This document shows, piece by piece, positions 56,190 through 64,000 of a stretch of DNA of 64,000 bases. The notes beneath the pieces were generated by a model. It was not told the DNA's origin, did no database searches, and saw only the letters and a program-made list of their open reading frames with translations. The position numbers and the translations under genes were made by a program. The DNA comes from AC-69 sp963751665 (lineage in GTDB: Bacteria; Actinomycetota; UBA4738; HRBIN12): contig CAVVVF010000009.1 of NCBI GenBank assembly GCA_963751665.1, positions 1-64,000 of the forward strand. Direction: 5' to 3'. Numbering within the stretch: the first letter of the stretch is position 1; each line of letters opens with the position of its first letter.

Positions 56190-57353
56190 ATGGAGGGGAA
56201 CCTCGACCGCGTCTTGGCGCGCCGCCTGGGGCGCCGGGACTTCCTGCGCTATTCGGCCATCCTGGGCGGTGCCGGCGTGCTCGCCGCCTGCAAGAAGGCG
56301 GAGACGAGCGGAGGCGGCGCGCCCGGCTCGCCTCGGCCGCCGGTCTCGCAGGAGCCCGGCGACCTGCAGATCTTCGACTGGGCGGGCTACGAGGTGAAGC
56401 CGCTGTGGCGGCCCTACGCGAACCAGTTCCCCGGCCAGACCCCCAGGTGGACGACGTACAAGGACGATCAGTTCGGCTACTCGAAGATCGCGGTCAATCC
56501 GGATGCGGTCGATTTCGACGTCGTCCATCCCTGCCACTACTACTGGTCCGACTACGTGAAGCTGACCAGATCCGACGGGAGCCCCGTTCTTCAGCCCTGG
56601 GACACGTCCCTCATCCAGAACTTCTCCCAGCTGAACCCGGCGTTCATCCCGGGCGGCCAGTTCGACGGCCAGCAGTACTTCGTTCCCGTCGACTGGGGGC
56701 TAGCCGCACCCCTGTACCGTCCCGACAAGGTCGAGCCCACCGAGGACTCGTGGGGGCTTCTGTGGGACGAGCGGTACAAGGGCAAGATCGCGTGGTGGGA
56801 GAGCTTCAACATGTTCATCCCGGCCGCCTATGTCAACGGGATCGAGGATCCCTGGAACATGACCGACGACCAGCTCAACATGCTCAAGAGCTTCCTGATC
56901 TCGAAGAAGAAGGCCGTCTCCCCGATCCTGTGGTCGATCGACCCGACAACGGAGACGATGGCGAACGGGGATGCATGGATCGCCTACGCGTGGCCCTTGC
57001 ATTACGTCGAGCTGCAGAGCACAAACTACCCCGCCGTGTACATGAACCCGAAAGAGGGGAGGACGGCCTGGTACTGCGGGTTCGCCCTGGTGGACGGGAC
57101 GAAGAACTACTATCACGCGCACGACTACGTGAACGCCTGGATCAGTGCCCAGTCGGGGCAATGGCTCGTCACGAACTACGCGTACGGGAGCCTGAACACC
57201 GCCATCGACATCAGCAAGGTGTCGAAGGACCTCGTCCAGGTCTTCAGCCTCGACGACCCCCAGGCCCTTGCGGAGCCCAACTCCCATCCGGAACAGAACA
57301 TCCCGCGCCGCAGCGTGTACCAGGCGATGTGGGACGAGGTGAAGGCAGCGTGA
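56190..57353 (+). CDS. Polyamine-type ABC substrate-binding lipoprotein
   Basis: The 387-residue protein has a twin-Arg/lipobox start (RRLGRRDFLRYSAILGGAGV then LAAC) and is a PotD/PotF-like binding protein: LQIFDWAGYEVKPLWRPYAN, DVVHPCHYYWSDY, YFVPVDWGLAAPLYRPDKVE and WGLLWDERYKGKIAWWES. An AGAGGGGGG ribosome site lies before ATG 56190. Putrescine or spermidine is the usual ligand of this group, but acid side chains that bind amines were not checked. It starts an operon with two permeases. Confidence 0.9.
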   Translation: MEGNLDRVLARRLGRRDFLRYSAILGGAGVLAACKKAETSGGGAPGSPRPPVSQEPGDLQIFDWAGYEVKPLWRPYANQFPGQTPRWTTYKDDQFGYSKIAVNPDAVDFDVVHPCHYYWSDYVKLTRSDGSPVLQPWDTSLIQNFSQLNPAFIPGGQFDGQQYFVPVDWGLAAPLYRPDKVEPTEDSWGLLWDERYKGKIAWWESFNMFIPAAYVNGIEDPWNMTDDQLNMLKSFLISKKKAVSPILWSIDPTTETMANGDAWIAYAWPLHYVELQSTNYPAVYMNPKEGRTAWYCGFALVDGTKNYYHAHDYVNAWISAQSGQWLVTNYAYGSLNTAIDISKVSKDLVQVFSLDDPQALAEPNSHPEQNIPRRSVYQAMWDEVKAA

Positions 57354-57375
57354 TCGACTCCGGCGGCGGGCTGCC

Positions 57376-58284
57376 GTGGCAGAGCTGGCCGCCGGCGAGC
57401 TGAACCGCAGGCCTCGGGGGAGCCGGCGGACCTGGCCGGGGACGCTTGGGCTCCTCTCGGGGCCGTTGCTGTGGCTGATCGTCTTCTTCCTGCTCCCGGT
57501 GGTGATCGTGGCGGCCTACAGCGTGGGCGCGCTTTCGCTTCTCCCCAGCGACGTCCCCGGCGGACTCGACATCTGGCGGCGCTTCCTCACGGGCCAGTCG
57601 ATCTACCTGGGGCTGTTCTGGAAGTCGGTCAGGATGGCGCTGACCGCCTCGGTCGTGGTGGTGGCGCTGGCCTACCCCGTCGCCTACTTCCTGGCGCTGT
57701 GTGTCAGGAAGCGGAAGTACGTCCTGCTCCTCCTGGTCATCGCGCCGTTCCTCACCAGCTACCTGCTGCGCGTGCTGGCGTGGAAAGTCATCCTGGGCGA
57801 TCGAGGGGTCGTGAACTCGCTGCTGTACTTCCTGCACCTGCGTCCACCCGATCACCCCATCTCCTGGCTCCTCTACAGCCAGTTCGCGGTGATCCTGGTC
57901 CTCTCCTACGTGTGGGTGCCGTTCGTCGCCCTCCCCATCTTCGTGTCGCTGGAGAACCTGAACCGCTCGGTCCTGGAAGCCGCGAACGATCTTGGGGCCA
58001 GCCGGTGGAGGGTGTTCTGGAGGGTCACGTTCCGGCTCAGCCTCCCCGGGGTGGTCGCTGCCTTCGTGTTCGTGTTCGTCCCGACCCTCGGCGAGTTCAT
58101 CACCCCGCTGCTGGTCGGGGGGAGCGGCGGCTTCATGTACGGCAACGCCATCTCCGACCTGTTCACCCAGGGCCTCGACTGGCGAACCGGGTCGGTCCTG
58201 GCCGTCTTCCTGCTGGCGGTCGTCGCCGTCCTGATGGCGGCCTTCGGGCGATCACTCCAGGCCCGCGCGGTCGGGGCCGACTGA
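57376..58284 (+). CDS. ABC transporter permease, PotB type
   Basis: The 302-residue protein has six membrane helices and the ABC permease coupling motif EAANDLGASRWRVFWRVTFR (EAA loop). LGLLSGPLLWLIVFFLLPVV at the N-terminus and ALPIFVSLENLNRSVLEAAN are typical of PotB/spermidine-putrescine permeases. Start at GTG 57376, 22 bases after the binding protein. Its TGA overlaps the next ATG (TGATG). Confidence 0.92.
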   Translation: MAELAAGELNRRPRGSRRTWPGTLGLLSGPLLWLIVFFLLPVVIVAAYSVGALSLLPSDVPGGLDIWRRFLTGQSIYLGLFWKSVRMALTASVVVVALAYPVAYFLALCVRKRKYVLLLLVIAPFLTSYLLRVLAWKVILGDRGVVNSLLYFLHLRPPDHPISWLLYSQFAVILVLSYVWVPFVALPIFVSLENLNRSVLEAANDLGASRWRVFWRVTFRLSLPGVVAAFVFVFVPTLGEFITPLLVGGSGGFMYGNAISDLFTQGLDWRTGSVLAVFLLAVVAVLMAAFGRSLQARAVGAD

Positions 58285-59141
58285 TGGAGATCGCCACCTC
58301 CAGGAACGGGCTCCGCGCCCTCAGGGCGTTCTTCGTCCTGCTGGTGGTGTTCCTGTATGCGCCGATCGTCGTCCTGGTGGTGTTCTCCTTCAACGACAGC
58401 GTCGTGATCTCGTTCCCGCTGTCGGGATTCACGCTGCGGTGGTACGAGCAGTTCCTGTCCAACCCCTCGCTGGTCCGTGCGCTACGGACGAGCCTGACCG
58501 TGGCGACGCTCTCGAGCGCGATCACGGTGGCCTTGGGGGTACTCGCCTCCGTCGTGATCGTGCGCCGTCGGTTCGCCGGCAAGCCGGCCGTGTCGGCCCT
58601 GCTGTTGTCTCCGCTGGTCATCCCGTACGTCGTCTTCGGGATCTCGCTCCTGGTGCTCTTCCGGATGATCGACAGGGTCCTCGCGCCGACGTTCGGCGTG
58701 GTGATCGGGGTGGGGATCCACGCCATCGTGATCGGCCACGTGGTCGTCTCGCTGCCCTACGCGATCCTCACGCTCGTCCCGCGGCTGGAGCGGATCAGCG
58801 TGTCCCTGGAGGAGGCCGCCCGTGACCTGGGGGCCGGCACCGTCGAGACCTTCCGGCGGGTCACGCTGCCGCTGATCCTTCCAGCGGTCGTGTCCGCCTT
58901 CCTGATCGCCTTCACGCTCTCCTTCGACGAGTACGCGATCGCGTCGTTCGTGGCCGGGAACGAGGCGACCTACCCGATCTACCTGTTCTCGCAGCTTCGG
59001 GTGGCGTTCCTGTTCCCGCAGCTGCTCGCTGTTTCCTCGATCGTGCTGGTGGCCTCGTTGCTGCTGGTGCTGGCCACCGAGATCGGCCGCCGGCGGGCGG
59101 AGCGGAAGTTGGAGGGCCAACCCGGCGGCATCGTGCTGTAG
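58284..59141 (+). CDS. ABC transporter permease, PotC type
   Basis: The second permease (285 residues) has the same six-helix build and an EAA motif, EEAARDLGAGTVETFRRVTL, and FSFNDSVVISFPLSGFTLRW as in PotC. FLIAFTLSFDEYAIASFVAG matches the conserved end of the domain. ATG 58284 overlaps the PotB stop. No ATPase (PotA) follows; an unrelated AAA+ gene begins 43 bases later, so the ATP-binding subunit must be encoded elsewhere or shared. Confidence 0.92.
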   Translation: MEIATSRNGLRALRAFFVLLVVFLYAPIVVLVVFSFNDSVVISFPLSGFTLRWYEQFLSNPSLVRALRTSLTVATLSSAITVALGVLASVVIVRRRFAGKPAVSALLLSPLVIPYVVFGISLLVLFRMIDRVLAPTFGVVIGVGIHAIVIGHVVVSLPYAILTLVPRLERISVSLEEAARDLGAGTVETFRRVTLPLILPAVVSAFLIAFTLSFDEYAIASFVAGNEATYPIYLFSQLRVAFLFPQLLAVSSIVLVASLLLVLATEIGRRRAERKLEGQPGGIVL

Positions 59142-59184
59142 CGCGGGCAGGCCGTTTCGGCGAGGTGACGATACCCTGGTCCCC

Positions 59185-60597
59185 ATGACCCGCCCGGCCA
59201 CCATCGGCGAGCTCCGCACCAGCGGCTATCCCGACCGCACCGTGAAGGAGGAGCTCCGGGCCAACCTGCTGGCCAAGCTGGGCCGGGGAGAGCAGCTGTT
59301 CCCCTCGATCGTCGGGTTCGACGCGTCGGTGCTCCCGGCCCTGGAGCGCGGCATCCTGGCCGGCCACGACCTGATCCTGCTCGGCGAGCGGGGGCAGGCC
59401 AAGACCCGCCTGATCCGAAACGTGGTGGGCCTCCTGGACGAGGAGGCCCCGGCCATCGCGGGCTGCGAGGTGAACGACCACCCGTACCGGCCGATCTGCG
59501 CGCGGTGCCGTGCCCTGGTCGCGGAGCAGGGCGACGCCGTCCCCGTGTCCTGGATCGGACGGGATCAGCGGTATGCGGAGAAGCTGGCCACCCCCGACAC
59601 CTCGGTGGCCGACCTGATCGGCGACGTCGATCCCATCCGGGTGGCCGAGGGCCGGTACCTGGCCGACGAGCTCACCATCCACTACGGCCTGATCCCCCGG
59701 ACCAACCGTGGCATCGTGGCCATCAACGAGCTGCCCGACCTGCCCGAGCGCATCCAGGTGGCCCTGTTCAACATCCTGGAGGAGCGCGACGTCCAGATCC
59801 GCGGGTACCGCATCCGCCTCCCGCTCGACCTGCTCCTGGTCGTGACGGCGAACCCGGAGGACTACACGCACCGAGGCCGGATCGTCTCCCCGCTGAAGGA
59901 CCGGTTCGGGACCCAGGTTCGAACGCACTACCCGGAGACGCTCGCCGACGAGATCCGGATCATGGACCAGGAAGCCCGCCCACCGGCCGGAGCCGCGCCG
60001 ATCCGCGTTCCCCGGTACATGGAGGAGGTCCTGGCCGCCCTGACGGCCGAGCTCCGGCGCTCGCCCCACGTGAACCATCGCTCGGGGGTGTCGGTCCGGT
60101 ACTCGATCGGGAACCTGGAGACCCTCTCGGCCGCCGCGGTCCGCCGCGCGGCCCGAACCGGTGAGCCGGAGGCCGTCCCTCGCGTGTGCGACCTCCCGGC
60201 CGTCCTGGAGGCCTCGCTCGGGCGGGTCGAGTTCGACACCATCGAGGAGGGCCGGGAGGAGGAGATCCTGCTGCGGGCCCTCCGTACCGCCGAGCTCGAG
60301 GTGTTCCGCCGCCGGCTGTCCGGGTTCGACTTCGCGCCGATCCTGTCGAAGTTCGCCGGCGGGTTCGTGGCCGAGACCTCGGACCTCACCCCGGCGTCGG
60401 AGGTGCTCGGCCAGTTCGGCGACCTCCCGGGTCTGGCCAAGCTGCTGGAGCGGCTGGGCGTGGAGGAGGAGAGCCCCGGCGTGGCCGCCTCCGCCGTCGA
60501 GTTCGCCCTGGAGGGGCTGCATCTTTCGCGCCGGCTGAACAAGGAGCAGTCCGGCAGGCTGGGGGCCTACCGGTACGAGGGACCCTCCGCCTCGTAG
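59185..60597 (+). CDS. AAA+ ATPase, Mg-chelatase subunit I-like
   Basis: The 470-residue protein has a MoxR/ChlI-type AAA+ module: SIVGFDASVLPALERGILAG, Walker A GERGQAKTRLIRNVVG (lysine and threonine kept), RGIVAINELPDLPERIQVAL as Walker B, and VVTANPEDYTHRGRIVSPLK for sensor 1. An insert with HPYRPICARCRALVAEQG holds Cys/His residues. With the VWA protein downstream it forms the ATPase half of a chelatase-like or MoxR-type chaperone module. ATG 59185 follows the permease by 43 bases. Confidence 0.85.
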   Translation: MTRPATIGELRTSGYPDRTVKEELRANLLAKLGRGEQLFPSIVGFDASVLPALERGILAGHDLILLGERGQAKTRLIRNVVGLLDEEAPAIAGCEVNDHPYRPICARCRALVAEQGDAVPVSWIGRDQRYAEKLATPDTSVADLIGDVDPIRVAEGRYLADELTIHYGLIPRTNRGIVAINELPDLPERIQVALFNILEERDVQIRGYRIRLPLDLLLVVTANPEDYTHRGRIVSPLKDRFGTQVRTHYPETLADEIRIMDQEARPPAGAAPIRVPRYMEEVLAALTAELRRSPHVNHRSGVSVRYSIGNLETLSAAAVRRAARTGEPEAVPRVCDLPAVLEASLGRVEFDTIEEGREEEILLRALRTAELEVFRRRLSGFDFAPILSKFAGGFVAETSDLTPASEVLGQFGDLPGLAKLLERLGVEEESPGVAASAVEFALEGLHLSRRLNKEQSGRLGAYRYEGPSAS

Positions 60598-60609
60598 GAT
60601 TTGCCGGCC

Positions 60610-60981
60610 GTGCTTCGGGTCCACGAGTACATCGGGTACGTCGTCGTCGCCCTGTTCGCCGTGGGCTGGCTGTGGGGCCTCGGGATCTGGATCGCCAAGC
60701 GCCAGGCCGGGGACTGGTTCTGGCGATGGCTGGCGGCGATCCAGGTGGTGGCCGTCGGGCAGGCCCTCATCGGGATCGTGCTGCTCGTGCTGGGCTATCG
60801 GCCGGAGACCTGGCTCCACTACGTCTACGGGTTCGGGCCGCTCGTCCTGCTCGTTGTGGCTCACGCGTTCGCCCGGGAGGAGCCGTTCCGGGCGCAGCCG
60901 TGGGTCCCGTTCGCGTGGGCCGCGTTCTTCTGCTTCGGCCTGGCCCTGCGAGCGCTCACGACCGGGCTCGGGTTCGCGTAG
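60610..60981 (+). CDS. Four-helix membrane protein
   Basis: A GTG start at 60610 gives 123 residues with four membrane segments: YVVVALFAVGWLWGLGIWI, AAIQVVAVGQALIGIVLLVL, YVYGFGPLVLLVVAHAFA and AWAAFFCFGLALRALTTGLG. Histidines in VHEYIG, WLHYVYG and VAHAF could hold a heme. It sits between the AAA+ and VWA genes on the same strand, suggesting it belongs to the same system, perhaps as membrane anchor or client. No family was recognised. Confidence 0.7.
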   Translation: MLRVHEYIGYVVVALFAVGWLWGLGIWIAKRQAGDWFWRWLAAIQVVAVGQALIGIVLLVLGYRPETWLHYVYGFGPLVLLVVAHAFAREEPFRAQPWVPFAWAAFFCFGLALRALTTGLGFA

Positions 60982-61024
60982 CCGTCGAAAGGACGTTCCG
61001 GGGGACCCGGCGTACCCTGGGTGG

Positions 61025-62953
61025 ATGCGCTCGCGATACTCGCAGTGGGACGGGAGCCAGGATCCCTTCGGGCCCGACGTCCCGGCCGCCGAGCTCCTCG
61101 AGGAGATGTCCGAGGACCTGCTGTCGGGGGCCGGAGCGCAGGGCGCGATGTCCGGCCTCCTGCGGCGGGGGATGCGCGGCCGGTTCGGCGGCCTCGACGC
61201 GCTCCGGGCGCGCCTCCGCGAGGCGCGAGCCCGCGAGCAAGCCGCGCTGAACCTCCAGGGCCCACTCGAGGAGATCCGGGAGCGGCTGGGCGAGATCGTG
61301 GAACGCGAGCGCTCGACGCTGTCGTTCAAGGCCGAGGAAGACGCGCGGATGCGCGAGGCCGTCCTGGATTCGCTGCCGCCGGACGTCCCGGGCCAGATCC
61401 GCGAGCTGTCCGACTACCGGTTCGTCGATCAACAGGCCCAGCGGGAGTTCGACGAGCTGATGGAGCACCTGAAGGAGCAGGTGCTCGGGGCGTACTTCCG
61501 CAACATGGCCGAGGGGATGCGCAACCTCTCGCCCGAACAGGTCCAGCGGTTCAAGGACATGCTCGCCGAGCTGAACCAGATGATCGAACGGCGCGACAGC
61601 GGTGAGGATCATGACTTCGAGGGGTTCATGCAGCGGTACGGCGACATGTTCCCCGACAACCCGAAGACGCTGGACGAGCTGCTCGAGAACATGGCCCGGC
61701 GGATGGCGGCGCTCTCGCGGCTGATGGCCTCGCTCTCGGCGGAGCAGCGGGCCGAGCTCCAAGGCCTGGCGGAGCAGGTCATGGCGGACATGGACCTCGC
61801 GTTCGAGGTCGACCGGCTAGGCGCCAACCTCTCGTCGATGTTCCCCGACATGCCGTGGGGGGATCCGGCGCTGGCGGCCGGCGAGGAGGCCATGCCGCTG
61901 TCGGCGACGGTCGATGCGATGGAGCGACTGCACGACTACGAGGACCTGGACCGGGCCATGCGAGGCGACTACGCGGGGGCATCCATGGAGGACGTCGACG
62001 AGGATGCCCTCCGCCGCACCTTGGGCGAAGAGGCGGCCCGCGATCTCCGAAGGCTCAAGCAGATCGAGCGAACCCTTGAACAGGCCGGCCTGGTCTCCAG
62101 GCGTGAGGGACGGCTGGAGGTGACGCCGAAGGGCGCGCGCAAGCTCGGCGAGCGAGCGCTGGTCAGGGTGTTCGAGCGGCTCCGCCGGGACCGGGAGGGG
62201 ACCCACGATGCTCGGGAGGTCGGTGGCCTGGCCGAGCCGACCGGTTCCACACGGCCGTGGACGTTCGGCGACACCGGCCAGATCGCGGTGCAGCGCACCG
62301 TGTTCAACGCCGTGCTGCGAGGCGGACCCGGTGCCGACGTGCACCTCGTTCCCGACGACTTCGAGCTGGTCGACGCGGAGCAGCGGACCGAGGCCGCCAC
62401 GGCCTTGCTGCTCGACCTGTCCTTCTCCATGCCGCTTCGGGGCCATTTCGTCCACGCGAAGAGGATGGCCCTGGCCCTGCACGCGCTGATCGAGGGACGG
62501 TACCCGCACGATCGGCTCTACATGATCGGGTTCTCCGACTACGCGAGGCGGATGGAGCCCCAGGACCTCACGGCCGCGGGATGGGAGCGCGTGTACGGGA
62601 CGAACATGCAGCACGCGTTCAACCTGGCAGGGCGACTGCTGGCGCAACACCCCCGGGCGACGCGGCAGGTGATCATGGTGACCGACGGCGAGCCGACCGC
62701 CCACCTGGAGGGCGAGGAGGTGTTCTTCTCGTGGCCGCCAGTCCCGAGGACCATCCAGCTCACGCTGACCGAGGCGCTCAGGCTGTCGCGTGCCGGCGTC
62801 ACGGTGAACGTGTTCATGCTGGAGGACTCGCCGGGGTTGATCCGGTTCATGGAGCGCCTGGCCAAGCTCACCGCGGGGCGCGTGTTCCTGATGGATGACC
62901 GCGAGATCGGCGACTTCATCGTCCGGGACTACGTGTCCCGGCGGACGCAGTAG
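61025..62953 (+). CDS. VWA-domain protein, chelatase/MoxR partner-like
   Basis: At 642 residues, this has an acidic, helical N-terminal two-thirds (e.g. LKEQVLGAYFRNMAEGMRNL, DFEGFMQRYGDMFPDNPKTL) and a C-terminal von Willebrand A domain. The metal-ion site appears as ALLLDLSFSMPLRG (DxSxS), and VIMVTDGEPTAHLEGEE carries the later Asp. It matches the usual partner of ChlI/MoxR-like AAA+ ATPases. ATG 61025 begins 43 bases after the membrane gene. The client or metal is not evident. Confidence 0.85.
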   Translation: MRSRYSQWDGSQDPFGPDVPAAELLEEMSEDLLSGAGAQGAMSGLLRRGMRGRFGGLDALRARLREARAREQAALNLQGPLEEIRERLGEIVERERSTLSFKAEEDARMREAVLDSLPPDVPGQIRELSDYRFVDQQAQREFDELMEHLKEQVLGAYFRNMAEGMRNLSPEQVQRFKDMLAELNQMIERRDSGEDHDFEGFMQRYGDMFPDNPKTLDELLENMARRMAALSRLMASLSAEQRAELQGLAEQVMADMDLAFEVDRLGANLSSMFPDMPWGDPALAAGEEAMPLSATVDAMERLHDYEDLDRAMRGDYAGASMEDVDEDALRRTLGEEAARDLRRLKQIERTLEQAGLVSRREGRLEVTPKGARKLGERALVRVFERLRRDREGTHDAREVGGLAEPTGSTRPWTFGDTGQIAVQRTVFNAVLRGGPGADVHLVPDDFELVDAEQRTEAATALLLDLSFSMPLRGHFVHAKRMALALHALIEGRYPHDRLYMIGFSDYARRMEPQDLTAAGWERVYGTNMQHAFNLAGRLLAQHPRATRQVIMVTDGEPTAHLEGEEVFFSWPPVPRTIQLTLTEALRLSRAGVTVNVFMLEDSPGLIRFMERLAKLTAGRVFLMDDREIGDFIVRDYVSRRTQ

Positions 62954-62968
62954 GCCCTCCCAGCTCCG

Positions 62969-63802
62969 TCAGGTCCGGGCGGATGTGTCCCACCACAGCG
63001 TGACCAGGCGTTGCGCTTCCGGCCCGGCAGACCAGAGCCCGTCGTGCTGGGCCAGGCGGTCGCCCAGGGCCTCCGCGATCTCGTCGTCGCGTTCGGGCGT
63101 CAGGCACAACCTCCGCCGGATGAGCCCGACCGCGTCCTCGCGCCGCTCGAACCCGCCGCTCCGGGGTGGTCTCGCGACGTCCTCCCGTCTCACCTCGAAC
63201 CCCGACTCGCGGAGAGCCTCCTCGGCGTCGTCGGCGGTGGGTTCGGTGGGACGCTCCAGGTCATGGAAACGGAGCCACAGGTCGCTCATCCAGGCCAGCG
63301 GATGCGTCGACGTGATCTCGATCACCACGCGGTGGCGGGCATGGTCGTGCAGGGCTCGCGCGAACGGCTCGAGGTCCTGCACGTTGTAGAGGACGTGCGC
63401 GCACACCACGACGTCCGCGGCGTCGGCCTCGGCGGCGACGTCGGGCCACCGGCCGAGGATCGGGACCGCCTCGACCCCGGCGGCCGCTGCGGCCCGACGG
63501 AACTCATCCAGCATCGCCTCGGAGCTGTCGACGCCCGCGACGCGGGATGCCCGCGGCCACAGGGGACGCGAGGCGGCCCCCGCCCCCACGCCGACGTCCA
63601 GGATGGTCCCGCGCGTCCGGCAGCGCCTCGAGGGCCTCCAGGACGGTGGGGCCGCGCGCCTGGGTGGCCGCGGCCGCGTCGGCCCGGCGACCGGAACAGC
63701 TCCGGGGGAAACGTCCAGGGGGACTCGGTGGCCCGCGACAGGATCTCGTCCAGGGATGGCCCAGCTTGCCAGCGCGGCTCCCCATCGCTCCGCGGCGTTC
63801 AC
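62969..63802 (-). CDS. SAM-dependent methyltransferase
   Basis: The re-joined protein of about 278 residues carries the SAM motif TILDVGVGAGAASRPLWP, VAGVDSSEAMLDEFRRAA and the later VVVCAHVLYNVQDLEPFARA. The C-terminus includes VVIEITSTHPLAWMSDLWLR. The frame changes near 63610, 63690 and 63750; reading through gives WTFPPELFR and PTVLEALEALPDA, consistent with the family. ATG 63802 is the start. It converges on the VWA gene. Substrate unknown. Confidence 0.78.
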   Translation of the reverse strand: MNAAERWGAALASWAIPGRDPVAGHRVPLDVSPGAVPVAGPTRPRPPRRAAPPSWRPSRRCRTRGTILDVGVGAGAASRPLWPRASRVAGVDSSEAMLDEFRRAAAAAGVEAVPILGRWPDVAAEADAADVVVCAHVLYNVQDLEPFARALHDHARHRVVIEITSTHPLAWMSDLWLRFHDLERPTEPTADDAEEALRESGFEVRREDVARPPRSGGFERREDAVGLIRRRLCLTPERDDEIAEALGDRLAQHDGLWSAGPEAQRLVTLWWDTSART

Positions 63803-63821
63803 TGGCTCACCGTAGGCGGAC

Positions 63822-64000
63822 TCAGTCCCGCTCCATCATGACCTCGTCGGTGTGCTCCCCGAGGACGGGCGGTGGGAGACGCACCGGTAGGAGCTCGCCG
63901 GAGAGCCGGATGGGGTTCGCCACCAGACGAAGCGCTCCTCGGACAGGATCCTGGACGTCCTGCACGACGGCCAGGCCCTCCGGCGAGCCGAACACCTCGT
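63822..64000 (-). CDS. CaiB/BaiF CoA-transferase, C-terminal end
   Basis: Only the last 58 residues are in the window. ALRLVANPIRLSGELLPVRL followed by PPPVLGEHTDEVM is the typical C-terminal signature of family III CoA-transferases (CaiB/BaiF, formyl-CoA transferase), in which VxNPI and PPxLGEHT are strongly conserved. The rest of the gene lies beyond the right edge. It starts upstream of the methyltransferase on the same strand and may share its transcript. Confidence 0.85.
   Translation of the reverse strand, partial: EVFGSPEGLAVVQDVQDPVRGALRLVANPIRLSGELLPVRLPPPVLGEHTDEVMMERD

Overview
The window is about 64 kb of high-GC DNA that reads as an uncultured member of the Actinomycetota. The evidence is a WhiB iron-sulfur regulator, the two-subunit AdnA/AdnB helicase-nuclease arrangement known from mycobacteria, an MpaB/DUF2236 protein, DUF5317, a Rip3-like site-2 protease with CBS domains, zinc anti-sigma factors and PASTA-bearing cell-wall enzymes. 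I cannot name the genus. Many conserved genes change frame without losing homology. I treat these as probable base-calling indels, most frequent at 0-12.3 kb and 21-28 kb, rather than as gene death. The exception is 46.4-48.7 kb, which is also visibly AT-richer and looks truly decayed.

Layout. 0-7 kb: end of a TetR regulator, rpsD, an ADP-ribosylglycohydrolase, an aldo/keto reductase, a HAD phosphatase, a cyclase-family hydrolase, pgi and gnd. 7-13.3 kb: an orphan zinc anti-sigma protein divergent from a glutaredoxin-thioredoxin reductase fusion, then an archaeal-type glucose dehydrogenase and a glycogen debranching enzyme, closed by an ECF sigma/anti-sigma pair. 13.3-23.5 kb: housekeeping genes (NlpC/P60 hydrolase, tRNA-Pro(CGG), a glycosyltransferase, fumC, a phosphoesterase, a YqeY-like protein, a class A PBP, NfeD, WhiB, RidA). 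23.5-30.8 kb: selB-selA, an isolated nuoD, a sialidase-like lipoprotein and a MidA/NDUFAF7-type methyltransferase. 30.9-34.7 kb: Nudix, MBL-fold, methyltransferase and two cyclic-nucleotide-domain proteins.

34.7-46.1 kb lies almost wholly on the minus strand: adnA-adnB, a site-2 protease, a DUF72 protein and a two-component system followed by two secreted low-complexity proteins. 46.4-49.7 kb holds a tandem duplication of a membrane-bound HisKA_3 sensor kinase. The first copy is a pseudogene. The second has an intact catalytic half behind a broken membrane half. A 38-codon membrane peptide gene lies between them. 49.5-64 kb: DUF5317, a NERD-SF1 helicase, MpaB, a HAD phosphatase, a heme/molybdopterin membrane oxidoreductase, a MenG-like methyltransferase with a UbiA-like membrane protein, a polyamine-type ABC transporter without its ATPase, an AAA+/4-TM/VWA chelatase-like module, a methyltransferase and the end of a CoA-transferase.

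Several threads connect the genes. Sugar-phosphate and glucan enzymes (pgi, gnd, glucose dehydrogenase, debranching enzyme) cluster in the first 12 kb, bracketed by two paralogous anti-sigma proteins. nuoD lies close to a homologue of the enzyme that methylates the NuoD equivalent in mitochondria. No insertion sequence, integrase, CRISPR array or prophage was seen.
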